From Spinacia oleracea (lineage: Eukaryota > Streptophyta > Magnoliopsida > Caryophyllales > Amaranthaceae), in NCBI RefSeq assembly GCF_020520425.1, contig NC_079492.1, positions 36,397,542 to 36,461,541 on the forward strand: a stretch of DNA of 64,000 nucleotides. Reading direction: 5' to 3'. Shown one piece after another: positions 45,542-56,109 of this stretch; the first letter of the stretch is position 1, and every line of letters starts with the position of its first letter. The notes under the pieces are model-generated. The model was given only the letters and a program-made list of their open reading frames with translations. It was not told the origin of the DNA and did no database searches. The position numbers were made by a program, and so were the translations under genes.

Positions 45542-46936
45542 ATGGTTGACAGCGGTGGCAGTGATGAAGAAGAGGAGGTTGTGCAGCCTCCTACGAAAAC
45601 AGACAATCTTGTTAAGGCATATTATCTTGGTTCAAGCGATGGACCAGGGAATTTGATCACACCTATCAGATTGCGTGGCTCTAAAAACTACGATGAGTGG
45701 GCAGCTTCTGTTCGACGAGCCCTCATATCTAAACGCAAATTCGGTTTTATTGATGGCAGAATTGTAGAACCAATTGATGATCCAGATAAATTGGAGGATT
45801 GGATAGCAGTACATTCGATGCTTGTTGCTTGGATTACAAACACGCTAGAGGAATCTCTTCGATCAACAGTTGGTGATTTTGATGATGCGGCAGTGTTATC
45901 GCTACATCTCAAGAAACGGTTTTGCGTTGTGAGTGGTACTCGTATTTGCCAATTGAAGACCCGTTTGAGTGATTGTAGACAGACTCCCACAGAGAATGTA
46001 GATGAATACTATGGTCGTTTGTCTACAATTTGGAAGGAGATTATACAATATGCAAGGATTCCTAAGTGTTCATGTGGAGGGTGCAGGTGCAATATACAAT
46101 CTCAGGTGGCTGAAATACGTGCGGAGGATTATCTTCATCATTTTCTTATTGGGTTGGACTCTCCTTATGAAGCAATACGTGCTCAACTTCTTGCACAGAC
46201 ACCACTGCCCTCGATTGATGAAGCCTATCAAACCGTGTCAAATACGGAGAGTATGCGAGTCAAGAATCACAAGGAGGGACGTGAAGCAGTCATGGCTTAT
46301 AAGGTGGACTCGAAGGTGAAAGCTAGATATGGAGATAGCAGTGACAAGTTTTGCACTCATTGTAATCGAATGGGTCATGAAATAGATGGCTGCTATCAAC
46401 TCATTGGTTTTCCGGAAGGGTGGCCGCATGATCGTCGGGGTGGCAGAGGACTTGGGCGTGGTGGAGGACGCGCAGGCAGAGGTGGTCGAGGACGCGGAGG
46501 ATCAGGTAGCAGTAATATCACCAAGGACGGGGCATCTAACGTCCCTGTGCGAGCAAACAACGTTGCTACTACTAGCCAGCAAGCTACAACAGCAGGTAGT
46601 AATTTCAAAGATATTGCAGAGGGGTTGGCTGGTGTGTCTGACTTCCAAGTACATCAAATTATGGAGATATTAAGTTCAAATTCCAAACCAAAGCTACAGG
46701 GTAAGGATAACAATTGTATGTGGATCGTTGATTCGAGAGCCTCTAATCATTATACATATGATCTGTCTATATTAACGAATGTGAAGACAATTCCCGACTG
46801 CCCTGTTGGCCTCCCAGACGGAAAAACGGCGAATGCAAATCAAGCCGGTTCTGTAGTATTGGACGAAGGATTGATGTTACATAATGTTTTGTTTGTGCCT
46901 CAATTAAATTGCAATTTAATTTCTGTAATGCAATAA
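45542..46936 (+). pseudogene. Copia-3 gag-protease with altered active site
   Basis: 464 codons from ATG. The Gag domain is at residues about 25-250 (LRGSKNYDEWAASVRRAL, FGFIDGRI). The CCHC zinc knuckle CTHCNRMGHEIDGC is near residue 262, followed by a Gly/Arg-rich RGG tail. The protease motif reads WIVDSRASNH: the DSG glycine has become arginine (codon AGA at 46735-46737), which should abolish aspartic protease activity. A TAA at 46934 after SVMQ interrupts the polyprotein, which continues in the same frame. Confidence 0.88.
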
Positions 46937-48172
46937 ACTGATGAGTTAAAATGTTCAGTTCAGTTTACTAACAAAATATGTGTTATACAGGACCGTACGA
47001 GGAAGGTGATTGGCCTGGGTGAACGAGCAGATGGACTGTATTTTTTCCGTGGTGTTCCGTTGGTCAAGGTGTGTGCAGTTGGTAATGATTGTGTGGTAGA
47101 GCTGTGGCATCAACGAATGGGCCATCCATCGGAGAAAATTCTGAAGCTGATTCCTCCCGTGAGTAGCTCTGTTAGGAAAAATAATAAAGTATGTGATGTC
47201 TGTCCTCGTGCAAAGCATGCTAGGAGTAGTTTTCCGATTAGTGAGAATAATGCAAGTAGATTGTTTGAATTAGTTCATATGGATTTATGGGGGCCTTACA
47301 AGACAAAGTCTTCTTGTGGAGCTCGTTATCTTTTAACTATTGTTGATGATTTTTCTAGAGGAGTGTGGATTTATTTAATTAAAAATAAAACTGAAGTTGA
47401 GACTACTTTTCTTAATTTTGTTGCTATGATAAAACGACAATTCAATCAGGATATTAAGGTAATAAGAAGTGATAATGGGACGGAATTTAATAGTCTGCAA
47501 GGTTATTTCTTTAAGCATGGCATTTGGTTTGAATCGTCGTGTGTTGCCACCCCACAACAAAATGGTAGGGTAGAGAGAAAACATCAACATTTATTAAATG
47601 TGGCTCGAGCTTTACGTTTCCAAGCAAAATTGCCGAAGAAATTTTGGGGGGAGTGTGTTTTATCGGCCTGCTATTTAATTAATCGGACGCCTACTCCGCT
47701 TCTTAAAAATAGAACACCGTATGAATTATTATTTGGAAAATTACCGTCATATGAGCTTATTCGTGTTTTTGGGTGTTTATGCTATGCCCATAATCAACGA
47801 AGTAAAAGTGACAAATTTGATTCTCGTAGTAGACGGTGTATTTTTGTCGGTTATCCGTTTGGAAAGAAAGGGTGGACATTATTTGATTTGGAGACTCGGG
47901 AATTCTTTGTGTCTCGTGACGTAATATTTCATGAGAAAATATTCCCGTATATTGACAATGTGGAGCAACAGAGTAGTTTGAATGAGGAAATTGTAGTACA
48001 TTATAGTAGTGATGATGAGGAAATGGCTTGTGGTAGCAAATTACAGCACCTGCAGCAAGCTCCAAAAGGGCAGGAATTACGTGGATCAGCTAGCCTGCAG
48101 CAGGAGCAGTGCTCGCTGAAGGAGGCGCTGCATAAGGCAGGGGAGGCGCTGCAGCGTGCATTAATTAGGTGA
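46937..48172 (+). pseudogene. Copia-3 integrase
   Basis: Same frame as gag. It shows a zinc-binding pre-integrase region (H-QRMGH...CDVCPRAKH) and a catalytic core with HMDLWG, SDNGTEF and NGRVERKHQH, the D,D-35-E triad. FVGYPFGKKGW then FFVSRDVIFHE follow in the chromodomain-like tail. The frame ends at TGA 48170 inside a GAGGCGCTGC minisatellite. Integrase inserts the cDNA; the domain itself reads intact. Confidence 0.88.
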
Positions 48173-48290
48173 GGCGCCAGTCGAGGCGCTGCAACAAGGC
48201 TCTGAGGCGATAGACAAGGCGCCAGTCGAGGCGCTGCAGCAAGGCTCCGAGGCGCTGAGCAAGGCGTCAGCTGAGGCGCTGCATCCTGAT
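48105..48290. repeat. GAGGCGCTGC-based minisatellite in the Copia-3 linker
   Basis: Repeats of gaggcgctgcagcaaggc with variants. In the pol frame it encodes an Ala/Glu/Gln-rich linker. A frameshift between the integrase and RT frames lies within it (about 48165), typical of repeat slippage. Confidence 0.8.
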
Positions 48291-50207
48291 ATACACCCAG
48301 AGCAGTCTGCTGCGGGCACAGACACACAGACAGTGCCTGTCATCAACAACAATACGAATCAGGACAGCAGTACAGGGGTTTTGAAATTGAGCAATGACCT
48401 TGGGACAGGTAACATACAGGAAGGGAAGACCCACCGAGAGGAGGTAGAAGGTAGTGTAGAGGATCGTGGGAGAGGAAAACGCAAAAAGTTTCCTTCCACA
48501 AGACTAAAAGGCCACGTCACACACACCATACGAAAAAATGCAAGTCCATTGCCCGGTTCATCCTCGACTTCATCATCCTCAGGTAATCTCTATCCTATAA
48601 CATATTTTGTTAATTATGAACGATTTTCTGCAAAACACAGAAACTTTACTGCAGCGATCACAGAAGGGAGAGAGCCTAAATCGTTCAAAGAAGCAATGAA
48701 ATATGAGGTATGGAGAGAGGCAATGGCTGCAGAAATAAGTGCACTCGAGGGGCAAAAAACGTGGATCCTAGAGACCTTGCCTCCGGGAAAGAAAGCACTT
48801 GGGAGCAAATGGATCTTTACTGAGAAAAGAGATGAAGATGGTAACTTAATCCGAAATAAGGCACGCTTGGTCTGCCTTGGAAATCATCAAGTAGAAGGTA
48901 TGGATTATAATGAAACATTTGCTCTAGTTGCTAAAATGTCAACTGTTCGTACTTTTTTGGCAATAGCGGCAGTGAAAAATTGGGAGGTGCACCAAATGGA
49001 TGTACATAATGCACTTCTACATGGAGACTTGGAGGAGGAAATTTACATGAAAATTCCTCCTGGCTTTCATAAAGAGAATGCCGACAAAGTTTGTAGAATG
49101 AAGAAATCATTATATGGTTTAAAACAGGCTCCTCGGTGTTGGTTTGAAAAGTTATCTACTGCTTTACAGAAGTATGGTTTTAAACAATCGTACTCAGATT
49201 ATTCTTTATTTACTCTTTCCAAGGGAGGTTTACAGTTAAGTGTGCTAGTATACGTGGATGATATGATAATTGCAGGAAATAATATCTTTGCATTAAACAG
49301 TTTTAAAGCATATTTAAGCCAATGTTTTAAAATGAAAGATATGGGGCATGTGAAATATTTTCTAGGGCTGGAGGTTGCTCGCAGCAAGAGTGGATTTTAT
49401 ATTTGTCAAAGAAAATATGCTTTAGATATTATTTCAGAAACAGGTTTATTGGGGGAAAAACTTGTGGATTTTTCGATGGAACAAAACCATAAACTAGCAC
49501 TTGCAGAAGGAAAGGAGCTCGAAGATGGGGAAAGATATCAGCGTCTAGTAGGTAGACTAATTTATTTGGCCGTCACAAGGCCAGATCTAGCATATTCAGT
49601 ACATATCTTGTCCCAGTTTATGCAGACACCAAAGGAGGAGCATTGGGAGGCAGCATTGAGGATAGTCCGATACTTGAAAAAGTGTTCAGGTCAAGGTATT
49701 CTTTTGCGTTCCGATAGTGCACTACGTCTAGAAGGTTGGTGTGACTCGGATTGGGCAAGTTGCCCGTTGACTCGTCGTTCACTGACTGGGTGGTTTGTTT
49801 TACTTGGTCTATCTCCTGTGTCCTGGAAGACTAAGAAACAACATACAATATCTCGTTCTTCTGCAGAAGCAGAGTATCGTTCGATGGCAGCATTAACTTG
49901 TGAGCTGAAGTGGTTAAAACAACTACTCAGAGATCTAGGAGTGGAGCACAAGCAAGGGATGAGTGTGTTTTGTGATAGTCAGTCAGCACTTCATATAGCA
50001 CAAAATCCGGTGTTCCATGAAAGGACAAAACATATTGAGGCAGACTGTCATTTTATACGAGATGCAATCAAGGAAGGTATTATTTGTCCGTCATATGTAT
50101 CGACGAAGGTGCAGTTGGCAGATATTTTTACAAAGGCACTTGGAAAAGCACAATTTGAATTTTTTCTTGGCAAGATGCGCATTCGAGATTTACATGCTCC
50201 ACCTTGA
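48291..50207 (+). pseudogene. Copia-3 reverse transcriptase-RNase H
   Basis: The frame is open from within the minisatellite to TGA 50207; its first ATG is 48333. RT covers about 48700-49450 (KTWILETLPPGKKALGSKW, MDVHNALLHGD where other copies have KNAFLHGD, YGLKQAPRCW, YVDD at about 49252). RNase H spans about 49735-50180 (CDSDWAS, SSAEAEYRS, CDSQSALH, DIFTKAL). Catalytic residues are present, so only the upstream stops and shift separate it from a full polyprotein. Confidence 0.9.
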
Positions 50208-50213
50208 GGGGGA

Positions 50214-50395
50214 TGTTGAGATAAATTAGGATTGTAATGTCCTAATACTAGTAGTATACCAGGATATGTAGAATTGTAGTACGTAGGCATATTCAAATTA
50301 GAATTGGAGTAGGAGTTAAATACAATGTATTATATATAGCTGCCTAAATCTAATGAGAAGATGAGATTTTGTGAAATTAAACACATTATTTGTCA
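50214..50395 (+). repeat. 3' LTR of Copia-3
   Basis: 182 bp, preceded by the PPT and followed by the GTACT duplication. Confidence 0.93.
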
Positions 50396-51207
50396 GTACT
50401 ACTATTGAGACAATTGATAGGATTACTTTCATATCTCTGGAATCCAATCAAGATTCAAATTCAAGTTACAGTAGAAAATATGGATGTTCAAGTTTGTTAG
50501 CAGTTACTTAACACTAAAAGAGTTGAATCAAATGCAAAATGTTACCTCAAAGTTGACAACAACAGAAAACCAGCCTAATTGCACTTTTATGATGTACCCA
50601 TCTTATGATGTAGTCAGTTACTAACAACAGAAAACTATTATTATGATAGTACCCTAATTGCTCTGTAACTCTCATGTAGTCAGTTATTATGATAGAATTG
50701 GTATTTTGAAACATGAATTGCAGAATCAAGGGAAAAGGGAAAAGGGAAGAAGAAACAATAAGTAAGCTTAAATAGGGGGAAATTCCATTATTCCAACTTA
50801 CGAAATGGGTTCAGGTTCAACGGAGAGAAGCGCCCTTTACTTGGTTACTAGCAGGTGCCTTTTTTAACATACACGTAAGTCGTAACACGATGGGTAGAGT
50901 AGAATACTAGGTGGTGACTGGTTTATAAGGTGGTATGACCTGATTATAAATGAAATCAGGGTGTTGTGTACTTGTGTGGGTTAAGGAAGGGATTTGTATC
51001 ATGGTTTAGTAAAGAAATTGCTGGAGCGACCAATGAGGAATGACGGATTACATGATTCTGTTTAAACGTGGGAGGCTATGACTTGATGGATTGTTTCGAG
51101 GTGTTTTTGACTTTTGTATGCATTAAGGGCGGTATTTTTCAGTTAATTCTGTGACAAAATGTGGTACCCTTGAATAAAAGGTTAAGTGGTTAACATATAT
51201 ATAACCT
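50396..51207. other. Intergenic between Copia-3 and carrier copy 2
   Basis: A/T-rich sequence with no supported gene. A third carrier repeat for the right-hand carrier copy should lie here if it were complete, but I could not recognise one. Confidence 0.5.
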
Positions 51208-51370
51208 TTAGTAGCTTTTCTCTGAACTGATAATTAAGCACGGCTGAGGACTTATATGCAAAAATACCAACACATGCAGCGGTGTAATGGTGTATCCACG
51301 GTAAAGACCAATAATGCCTTCTGATTGAAGGGTCTTCTTAAGAACGTCATAAATACCATTGAACTTCCAA

Positions 51371-51410
51371 TTGCCATTGCCATTGCCATTGCCATTGCCA
51401 TTGCCATTGC
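51371..51410. repeat. (TTGCCA)n microsatellite in exon 2 of carrier copy 2
   Basis: 6.7 uninterrupted hexamers encode a Gly-Asn repeat on the minus strand, exactly where the left copy carries its frameshift. Confidence 0.95.
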
Positions 51411-52559
51411 TGAAACTCTTGCCAGAAGAGTCCATAGAAAAATGTACTTCTCGAGCAGCTTTGACATCATTTGCTAGACGTAGTCGAGTATAAGCAAATG
51501 GATAACGAAACAGCAGTCCCAATATTCCACCAACCGGTAGAAGCCACAAAACTGGTTCATGGACCTCCTTAAATAAGGTGCTATTACGCCTTAAATGGAG
51601 AAAAGCAAAGATGGAGGCCTGAATCACAAATTCACAATAAAAAACAGAGATACAATAAGAGCAAACTGTATTAAGAATTCAGTGAATTGTTTAACATGCT
51701 AATCATAACCAACTTTACAAGAGCCTTCTTGATAAAACTATCCATGATAACCCTCTAGGATGTACGTGTTGCTTAATTTCCAAGTAACTTATGTCACATT
51801 CTTCAAAGTAACCTACAACTTAAAAATAAAAGCTACTTCGTATTTTCCATTTTCCAACATAATATTGAACTAAAAAAGAGTTAATCAAAATCCGTTCATT
51901 GGTTGATGGTGAAAAGTTGAAAACAACTTAACAGCAAGAAATAGATGGTGACAATTAGAGCATTACCTCAATTGTTAGAGCACTCCCATCAATGGGGAAA
52001 AAATGTGCTCACGGGGAAAAAAAATACACGGCCTACAACAATGGGTGAATTGGAAATGGCTCGCGAGGAAATGAAGAAAGGAATGCACCGCGTTCCCTTT
52101 TTTCTGTTTGCTCACCAAAAATTTTGGGCCCCACTTCTGAAATTTGCAGCCAAAAGTTGTACAATGTATCCGTTACTCCAAACAAATTACTCCAAAAAAC
52201 AAGGATAAGATTCCCTTTGTGCTGCAAATTTGTCAACGGTCCAGTAGCATGGCGACATTTGTCATCAAAAAATTGTTTGAAATTTGCAACGGTTATAATC
52301 TTGTAAGGGCTAATTTTGCCGTAAATAATTAAAAAAAAAAAAAAGTTATACCAACGGTCATAAAATTTCATGATCTATAAATAGAGACCAAATTTGATAT
52401 ATTTTAACACACTTTCAAAAATCATTTTTCTCTCTCTAAAATCATCAAAATCATTTTTCATACTAAGTATTACTATAATTTGTGTTATTTTTTGGAATTT
52501 ACTGAACATTCCAGTAGCATATATTTTCGAAAATTTTATTTCCGGTTGTTATTTATTAA

Positions 52560-52564
52560 TTTTA

Positions 52565-52632
<68 letters not shown>
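52560..52632. repeat. (TTA)n microsatellite
   Basis: About 24 uninterrupted trinucleotides at the 3' side of the nested minus-strand retroelement. Related but interrupted att repeats lie at 55985-56085. Confidence 0.95.
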
Positions 52633-52649
52633 GTTTAGTTTATTATTAT

Positions 52650-55600
52650 GGGAAAACACCAAAACATTACAAGCTTAACAAGCTACAAAGATCAAGTGAA
52701 CTACGAGAAGTTGGAGGGGAGCCGAGATACAATCCGGGCCCCCAATCCTCTAGCTATGGCGAACCCGATCCTGCTGAAAATGTGGGCAGCTGCCCGCGCC
52801 CCAATGTCTTGAGCCCTGGAGTACGTCTGGACCCGCTTCAGCAACGAAACAACCCCTTTCTCTAATTACCCAAAAGAAGAGAAGGAAAAAGGAAAGAAAC
52901 CGTAACCCAACGCCCTACAACGTGCCGCATACTTATCCTGCTTCCGTTGCGCTGTAACCGCCACAACCCGACCCGGAACGAAGTCTGACAACCCAGATTG
53001 CGTCATAGGGGAAGACCCAGTCAAGTCAACACACACATCTAGACCGCCATCCCATGAATAAAGCAATATATCCGCAGGACGAAGAGCTCCATCACTCTCA
53101 CTAGTCAGCCCAACATCAACCTCCTTGCGAGCAGAAATCCCCGACCGATAGCAAATATCCAAAAGGGTATCACGAACAACATTATGACGATGTTTAATAC
53201 CCACAATCCCAGCACAAGACACGGCATGATACCCATAAATGTCCCCATCGAAAACCCGAGAGCAAGCAGAACACGGCGTCGAATCAGAGAACAACGGAAT
53301 ACCCAACCGATAGCAAAGAACCGAACGATAAGTCTTACCGTTCATAGTCTGGCCTAAATCCGAGATGGGGACTGCCCGCAACCAAGCTGAGGAGTGATCC
53401 CCCTGCTGTGATTTCCATAGGGCAACATGACGTGAAGATAAGGAGTAGGCGGATTCCGCATCAGCAGTAACCTTCGTGAAATATATGTCTGCCAATTTCT
53501 TCATGAGTGTGGGGGCAGCGATCTCACTAGGGCTACTCATAAGGCCGGTCTCCACGGTCCTATTGAAAAGACCAAGAGCATCATCAAAGGCCGGCCCAGG
53601 ACCATCAACACCTGAAAGCCGAAGAAGCGAATCCTGCAAACCAGAAGACTGCAAACGGGATACAAGAAAAGCATAATGCCGAACATCACCAACTGAATAA
53701 ACACTCAATCCTCCATAAGAATAAGGCAAGGTGGCAAGACGCCATTGCCAGTCACCGAACTCAGGTCCCGAAGCAGCCACGAAACGCTCTAAAGAAGCCC
53801 GAAGAGCCACATCAAAAGATAATTGGGCCGCTTCAAAATGATGAAGCGGACAAGTGCGCATAGCAAAGTAGAGTTTAGAAACTCCAGTACACGCACGAAG
53901 AAGCAACAACTCACACTGGGGATCATTAAGCTTAGCTACAGCATCCATCAACACCACAGTCTTCGACACACGCTGCGAAACCAACTCCTTACAAAAAGAG
54001 GAATCCGTACTGACTGGACCACCAAGCAACTTAACACCAAGCGCAGGATGAGGAATATTCGCAAGAAAGACACCCTCTAGACGACTGCGTGGGTCCTCCG
54101 AAGGCCAGAAAACCTCTGTCTTCTCAACATTAACATGGAGACCTAAATGAGGACCCTCCTCCAAAATCAACTCCAAGACCTTTCCAACCACCAAAGTGTC
54201 ACCAACGATAGTGCCATCGTCCAAGTACCAAGACTGAAGAGATAGATCAAAAGAGTCTTGATTCGACACACCAATGGATGTAGAACAAGAGAAAAAAGCA
54301 AAGGGCCGAGAGGATCCCCTTGCTGCACACCTTGACAAGATCACAAGGTATGCTCCCCATAATACAGCCGCGCTGGAGGAGAGTAGCAGAATTCAACCCA
54401 ACGCGAAAGAGCAGGACAATGTAGCCGAACCTCACGCAACAAAGCCGATCGATCAACTAAATTGAACGCATTCTGAAAATCCACCAATAACATAGAGAGG
54501 CCAACATCGGCCCCACGAGCCTCAACCAAACAATTGACAGCATGGAGAATGGCCTCACCACCTGCTGGAACCCCAACTCCAAGCTGAAGCCCTCCTAAGT
54601 AGTTTCCTAAACGCGGACCAATCAAAGCAGCCTCGACCTTAGAAACAAGGCGCCTCCAAATAGTGCCCACAGCAATAGGCCGAATACCACCACCAGGCTT
54701 AACAAGTGGCGTAAGGGGAGCACTAGCAATATATCCTCCAAGCTCAGCAGGACACTTTCCAGCAAGAAAGAGATTAACTACCTGAGTGATAGCATCAACC
54801 AACTCATCAGAAACAGCTACAGCAGCACCACCCAAGCAATCCAAAAGGTGTTGAGCACGCAAGCCATCTCTACCGCACGAAGTGCCACGCGGAAAGCCCC
54901 TAATCTGCTCCAAAACAACAACGGAGGAAGTAGTAAGGTGATGATCAACAGGGATATCCGGTAAGGAAGGGACCGGAACAGAAGGGTGCTTAGCTTGCAA
55001 ATCTGCAAGAGTAGCATCATTGTAAGGGGCAAGACCTGAGGACGAAAAAACTCTAACGGCAGCAGTGTAGCGACCGTCAGAAATCTTTCTCTTGCATTGC
55101 TTAATATTACGCTCCGCCAAATCATGGTCTTCGTCAACATCCAATAGAGAGGGAGACACGCTAGCCAATGTGTCTATGACAAGTTGCTCAGAACCACCAG
55201 GCACACCCCAAGAACGAATAGCAGAGGTGATACCCTCTTCCTGAAGTCGCCGCCTAACACCGGAGGAACACTCACGATTACTTTACGGAGAAAAAGTCTT
55301 GAGGATACAAAGAGGTAACACGAGCAACTGAACCCAACAAGCGCCCCTTTTAGAACTCGCGAAAAACCCAAACGACATTTAGGAGGGATGGATTTCACAG
55401 AACGCAACCGCTTAGACAATAAAGCGTTTAGAAGAGCAACATCAAAAGAAAAATGATGTTCTCGAGGCGCGTCAGAAGTAGACAGCTCGGAAGTAGGAGC
55501 TTGCGGTTTTTGAATACCGTAGAGAATAAAACGGATAGTACCATCCCCAGAATCAGGTGGGTCCACAAAAACAGTACTAGAACCACTGCCATGTCGACAC

Positions 55601-55984
55601 CTAATACGATGAGTATGCGTCTTGAAACAATCTCCACATAGCCAAATTCCCATACGACGAAAGGTCACCTCAGCCGAAGAAAAAACCTGCAAATTGGTAG
55701 TAAGGGAATGACGGGTTACATCCCGCACACCAGTGCAACAATGACGATCCCGTAAGTGAGTGATCAGAGAACTCCTCACCAGACCACGCCCACCTCCATC
55801 CTGGCACCCGCTAAGACCCACAAAAGGGCAATGAAACTTCTCCACGGAAGTAGCCATATCAAAACACTTCAACCAAAAAGTAACTCCAACGTACCCACTA
55901 CCAAGCACACTTACACACCCACAAAGACACACAACACACCAACACCACACCAACGAACAACAACTACCGAGAAAAGCAGTTGAT
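52650..55984 (-). mobile_element. Non-LTR-like retroelement inserted in a TTA/TAA microsatellite
   Basis: A 3.3 kb insert flanked by a 29-bp direct repeat (attattattattgtttag, then tttattattat; 52621-52649 and 55985-56013), taken as a target duplication. It has no LTRs. On the minus strand the single ORF is followed by about 50 nt of 3' UTR that runs directly into ATAATAATA-type sequence, so the tail is a TAA-like repeat rather than poly(A). Confidence 0.8.
52701..55857 (-). pseudogene. Reverse transcriptase with N-terminal zinc finger and C-terminal restriction-like endonuclease
   Basis: ATG 55857 (MATSVEKFHCPF...). A zinc finger follows (C-x7-C-x15-H-x4-H, about residues 10-40), then a Cys/His-rich CGDC...H segment. 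The RT palm shows GRDGLRAQHLLDC, PLTPLVKPGGGIRPIAVG, LLVDFQNAFNLVDR, QGVQQGDPLGPLLF and catalytic YLDDG. The C-terminal part has a CCHC knuckle (CSACSRVF...GYHAVSC). It ends in a RPADILLYSW...DVCVDLTGSSP segment that fits the PD-(D/E)xK restriction-like endonuclease of early-branching non-LTR elements such as R2 and R4. Frameshifts lie near 55270 and 54275. Stops lie near 54340 (TGA after GEHTL) and at 52866, with similarity continuing to TAG 52701. No APE endonuclease or RNase H is seen. Confidence 0.8.
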
Positions 55985-56109
55985 ATTATTATTATTGTTT
56001 AGTTTATTATTATTGTCATTATTATTATTATTATTTTTATTATTGTCATTATTATTATTGTTACTGACATTATTATTATTAGTGTGCTTGCGTATTTTTT
56101 AAAAATAAA
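55985..56109. other. ATT-rich leader before Harbinger ORF1
   Basis: Interrupted att/gtcatt repeats continuing the microsatellite in which the retroelement inserted. Confidence 0.7.

Larger units (their letters stand above)
45279..50395 (+). mobile_element. Copia-3, complete but mutated
   Basis: Perfect GTACT duplications flank it (45274-45278 and 50396-50400). It has 182-bp LTRs (45279-45460 and 50214-50395), PBS TGGTATCAAGAGC at 45461 and PPT gaggggga at 50206-50213. The LTRs differ at about 5 of 182 positions, all near the 3' end. All Copia domains are present in order, but broken by stops and a frameshift. Confidence 0.94.

Noticed and set aside
53476..54465. Plus-strand frames across the retroelement
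   Set aside because: They are antisense shadows of the RT frame.
52866..55953. Host gene for a cytosolic enzyme on the minus strand
   Set aside because: The RT motifs and endonuclease-like C terminus, together with the 29-bp flanking repeat, identify a retroelement instead.
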